Part shown: positions 60,251-63,319 of the stretch, piece after piece
How the letters are laid out: every line of letters starts with the position of its first letter
Position numbering within the stretch: the stretch's first letter is position 1
Assembly (NCBI GenBank): GCA_017853385.1
Contig: JAFMJR010000003.1
Span: 1-63,319, forward strand
DNA length: 63,319 bases
Reading direction: 5' to 3'
Source of the DNA: Ilumatobacteraceae bacterium
GTDB lineage: Bacteria > Actinomycetota > Acidimicrobiia > Acidimicrobiales > Ilumatobacteraceae
Program-made: the position numbers and the translations under genes
The notes under the pieces: model-generated
What the model was told of the DNA's origin: nothing
The model's database searches: none
The model's input: the letters and a program-made list of their open reading frames with translations, nothing else

Positions 60251-61366
60251 ATGAATCGAGTTCCGGCTCTAGAAGACCTTGGTGACGTATCGGGTAAGCG
60301 AGTTCTTGTGCGCACCGACTTCAATGTGCCAATGGAGGGTCCAGATGACCAGCGGGTGATCACGGACGACTTCCGTATCCGTGCCGCATTGCCAACTATT
60401 GAGTACCTGACAAGTCGCGGTGCACACGTTGTGTGCGCGAGTCATCTTGGTCGCCCAAAAGGTGCACCATCTGCCAAGTACAGCATGGAGCCAGTACGTA
60501 AGAGGCTTGCCGAACTTGCTCCCGGTGTTGATCTTCTTGAAAACCTACGTTTTAACCCAGGTGAAGAAGGAAATGATCCAACTTTCGTTGACGATTTAAT
60601 TCGCGGAATAGATATGTATGTAAATGATGCATTTGGTGCAGCGCACCGTTCACATGCATCAATCGTGGGTCCTCCAAGAACTCTTCCGTCTGCTGCAGGG
60701 CGCTTATTGCATCGCGAAGTTGAAGTTTTGGGTGACATGCGCGAAAAGCCAAAGCGCCCTTTCGTTGCCGTACTTGGTGGTGCAAAAGTGAGCGACAAAC
60801 TCGGTGTGATTGAAGCTTTGCAACAACGTGTTGATGCGTTCATCATTGGTGGAGGAATGTGCTTTACATTTCTCGCAGCTCAGGGTTATCCCGTTGGAGA
60901 TTCAATTTGTGAACGAGATCAAATTGAGACTTGCAAGCAGTTGCTTGCGGGTGGAACACCGATTCACCTTCCAGAGGACATAATCGGCCTCGATGCTCAA
61001 GGTGTGTATCAGACGTTTGGAATCCGTCTTCCTGAAGGCGCAAAGGGGCTTGATATAGGACCAGGATCGGCAGCGGCGTTCACCGACATCATCATGGACG
61101 CACGTTCAGTTTTTTGGAACGGACCGATGGGAATGTTTGAAGATCCACGATTCGCATCGGGTACAAAAACTGTCGCACAAGCTGTTGCCGATACAAAGGC
61201 GTTCACGGTTGTGGGCGGTGGTGACTCTGCCGCAGCACTTGCGCAATTTAAACTTGAATCCGAAGTCGACCATGTGTCAACCGGCGGCGGCGCATCACTT
61301 GAATTTTTAGAACTTGGCGACCTTCCTGGTCTCGCCGCATTGCGAGGAGCACCAAATGCCAGATAG
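60251..61366 (+). CDS. pgk: Phosphoglycerate kinase
   Basis: KRVLVRTDFNVPMEG...HVVCASHLGRPKGAPSAKYSMEPV...FVAVLGGAKVSDKLGVIEAL...VVGGGDSAAAL. Confidence 0.96.
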   Translation: MNRVPALEDLGDVSGKRVLVRTDFNVPMEGPDDQRVITDDFRIRAALPTIEYLTSRGAHVVCASHLGRPKGAPSAKYSMEPVRKRLAELAPGVDLLENLRFNPGEEGNDPTFVDDLIRGIDMYVNDAFGAAHRSHASIVGPPRTLPSAAGRLLHREVEVLGDMREKPKRPFVAVLGGAKVSDKLGVIEALQQRVDAFIIGGGMCFTFLAAQGYPVGDSICERDQIETCKQLLAGGTPIHLPEDIIGLDAQGVYQTFGIRLPEGAKGLDIGPGSAAAFTDIIMDARSVFWNGPMGMFEDPRFASGTKTVAQAVADTKAFTVVGGGDSAAALAQFKLESEVDHVSTGGGASLEFLELGDLPGLAALRGAPNAR

Positions 61367-62144
61367 CACGATTTACCGCAAGCCACTTATTAGTGGCAAC
61401 TGGAAGATGCACAACAATCACTTTGAAGCAATTCAAAGTTTGCAAAAACTTGCATATCTTCTAACAAAAGATGATTACAGCGCAGTGGATGTTTCTGTGC
61501 ACCCACCATTTACCGATATTCGAAGCGTTCAGACATTGATTGATGCAGATGAACTGCGCATTCATCTTGGTGCACAGAACTGTCACTGGGAAGAAAAGGG
61601 CGCCTTCACAGGAGAAGTCGCTGCAGCGTTTCTTGCCAAGCTCGGCGTTCAATATGTCATTGTCGGTCATAGCGAGCGACGTGAGTTATTCGGCGAAACC
61701 GATGTAGATGTTTCTAAAAAGATCACCACTGTTCAAAAATTGAACATGTATCCAATTGTGTGCGTGGGCGAAACGCTTGAAGAGCGTGAGTCTGGAAAGA
61801 CAACAGAAAAAGTGATGGGTCAGGTAAGAGCGGCACTTGTCGGTCGCAGTGTTGATCAAGTGTGCAACATGGTTATTGCTTACGAGCCAATCTGGGCCAT
61901 TGGTACGGGACGTACAGCCTCGGCTGGGGATGCGCAGGCCGTGATTGGAGCCATCCGCGCACAGGTTCAAGAGGTGGCGGGTGAAAAAGCTTCCAGTGCT
62001 ATTCGTTTGCAATACGGGGGAAGCGTGAAGGCCGCAAATATCGCGGAAATAATGGCTCAGCCAGACATCGATGGGGCTCTAGTGGGCGGGGCATCCCTTG
62101 ACCCTGCCGAGTTTGCCCGCATCGTCCAATACCGCAATCGATAG
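61356..62144 (+). CDS. tpiA: Triosephosphate isomerase
   Basis: RKPLISGNWKMHNN...VIVGHSERRELFGE...AYEPIWAIGTGRTAS...LQYGGSVKAANI. Start 61356. Confidence 0.96.
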   Translation: MPDSTIYRKPLISGNWKMHNNHFEAIQSLQKLAYLLTKDDYSAVDVSVHPPFTDIRSVQTLIDADELRIHLGAQNCHWEEKGAFTGEVAAAFLAKLGVQYVIVGHSERRELFGETDVDVSKKITTVQKLNMYPIVCVGETLEERESGKTTEKVMGQVRAALVGRSVDQVCNMVIAYEPIWAIGTGRTASAGDAQAVIGAIRAQVQEVAGEKASSAIRLQYGGSVKAANIAEIMAQPDIDGALVGGASLDPAEFARIVQYRNR

Positions 62145-62182
62145 TGCCATTGAGCCAGCGCTAGTAGCCTTACCTTCACATG

Positions 62183-62242
62183 TCGGGGCAACTTGTCCCG
62201 ATCCAAATGGGTGAAAACCCACCTAATCGACGGGGAGGTCGA
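62183..62242 (+). promoter_or_regulatory. Three-hairpin 5' leader before the terminal substrate-binding-protein gene; Shine-Dalgarno in third loop
   Basis: TCGGGGC-AACTT-GTCCCGA; TGGGT-GAAA-ACCCA; TCGAC-GGGGAG-GTCGA. Confidence 0.45.
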
Positions 62243-62244
62243 GA

Positions 62245-63319
62245 GTGAAGAAAACCAACAAACTCGCTGGAGTTGTTGCTGGCTTCGCAGCGTTGTCACT
62301 GGTAGTGGCAGCTTGCGGTGGCAGTTCATCCAGCAACGAAGGCGCAGCGTGCACAAGCCTTGATGCTTGTGCAACACGTGCCTACGACTACACAGCACCA
62401 GAATCAACCAGCAAAGGTATGACCATTACTTACGACATTGCTCCAGAAGCAGTGTGGGAAGATGGTTCGCCAATCACCGTTGCAGACTTCAAGGCAACTT
62501 GGGATGCTTCGTTGAACACACCTGGTTCATTGTCAACCACTGGTTACGACCAGATCACATCGGTTGAGGCTGGAACAAGTGACAAGCAAGTTGTAGTCAC
62601 GTTGAAGGCTGTGTACGCACCGTACAAAGGATTGTTTGGCTCATTGATCAAGGCCGCTGCTGTTGAAAACACCGCAGACGTGTCTGGTGACTTTGCTGAC
62701 ATGATTCCTTACTCAGGTCGTGCATACAAGATGGAATCATGGAGCAAGGACCAGTTGGTCTACGTTCCAAACGAAAACTACTGGGGTACCGACAAAGCCG
62801 TTACACCAAAGATCGTTATGGTTCCAAAGGCAGACAGCGACACTGAAATTGCGTCAATCAAGGCTGGCGACGTTGACTTCATCTATCCGCAGTACTACCA
62901 GGGCATTGAAGAAGCAGTTGCACAAGACAACATCGCTTCTTCAGTTCAATTCGGTGGTGACTACGAAGCGTTCTACTTCAACCAGAAGTGCGGACCTTTT
63001 GCTGATGACAACTTCCGTGAAGCTTTTTCAAAGTCAATTGACCGTGATGCATTGTTTGCTCAGATCTACACCCCAATTGCTCCAACTGGAACGTTGTTGC
63101 AGTGTGGTCCAATCACCCCTGGTGATTACTGCGTAGGTGATGAGTTTGCTGGAAGCTACGACGCTGAAGGCGCTGCAAAGATCATGGAAGATGCTGGTTG
63201 GGAAAAAGATGCCTCTGGTTACTGGGCGAAGGATGGCGTAGCGCCAGAAATTCGTTGGGTAGTCAACACCGGCAACACCCGCCGCGAAAGCACCCAGGCT
63301 TACTTGATTCCATTGCTGC
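62245..63319 (+). CDS. ABC transporter substrate-binding lipoprotein (oligopeptide/family 5), truncated at window end
   Basis: Not in the ORF track as a complete ORF. GTG start after GGGGAGG: VKKTNKLAGVVAGFAALSLVVAACGGSSSSNEG...YDIAPEAVWEDGSPITVADFKATWD...FREAFSKSIDRDALF. Confidence 0.9.
   Translation, partial: MKKTNKLAGVVAGFAALSLVVAACGGSSSSNEGAACTSLDACATRAYDYTAPESTSKGMTITYDIAPEAVWEDGSPITVADFKATWDASLNTPGSLSTTGYDQITSVEAGTSDKQVVVTLKAVYAPYKGLFGSLIKAAAVENTADVSGDFADMIPYSGRAYKMESWSKDQLVYVPNENYWGTDKAVTPKIVMVPKADSDTEIASIKAGDVDFIYPQYYQGIEEAVAQDNIASSVQFGGDYEAFYFNQKCGPFADDNFREAFSKSIDRDALFAQIYTPIAPTGTLLQCGPITPGDYCVGDEFAGSYDAEGAAKIMEDAGWEKDASGYWAKDGVAPEIRWVVNTGNTRRESTQAYLIPLL

Noticed and set aside
60251-61366. 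Phosphoglycerate kinase shorter than usual (371 aa)
   Set aside because: Conserved substrate and nucleotide motifs are all present; length within plausible variation.
62145-62221. Hairpins after tpiA as a rho-independent terminator
   Set aside because: No U-tract after either stem, and the structured region continues up to the next gene's SD; a leader element fits better.
1-63319. Mobile element, prophage, CRISPR array or defence island
   Set aside because: No transposase, integrase, phage structural gene, regularly spaced repeats or recognisable defence gene seen; DinG and RecO are ordinary repair genes here.

Overview
The window looks like a contiguous stretch of actinobacterial chromosome, possibly Acidimicrobiia-like. 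That placement is an inference from synteny (pdtaR-polA-rpsA-coaE-uvrB-uvrA-uvrC-rapZ) and from F420/menaquinone functions. It is gene-dense and mostly housekeeping. From left to right it carries: a sulfide/persulfide-type module (CsoR/CstR-like regulator, methyltransferase, small Cys-rich protein, MBL-rhodanese fusion); TrhO; a permease; a GGDEF-EAL protein; phoH-ybeY-corC; a menaquinone cluster (menE, A, H, D, F, G); ACAD/F420 enzymes; era; a split MtrAB/LpqB-like two-component system; dinG; uppS with a divergent cis-prenyltransferase-like paralog; recO; glyS; trpC-F-B-A; bcp; fabZ and fabD-H-G-acpP-fabF; tRNA-Leu(CAA); pdtaR; polA; rpsA; coaE; uvrBAC; rapZ; gap-pgk-tpiA; and a truncated peptide ABC transporter binding protein. 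No mobile element, CRISPR array, rRNA or prophage was seen. The strongest lead is the cis-prenyltransferase pair at 32627-33937. The catalytic-looking UppS lacks the C-terminal RxG segment. The divergently transcribed paralog lacks the catalytic DGNGRW motif but keeps the RxG tail. This complementary pattern resembles the eukaryotic DHDDS/NgBR heteromer. Other leads are a palindromic operator in the persulfide module, a non-AUG start for TrhO, a FabD with a C-terminal biotinyl/lipoyl-like domain lacking the lysine, structured leaders upstream of rpsA and the terminal binding protein, and loss of yvcK-whiA between rapZ and gap. All calls are from reading the sequence; no database search was run.
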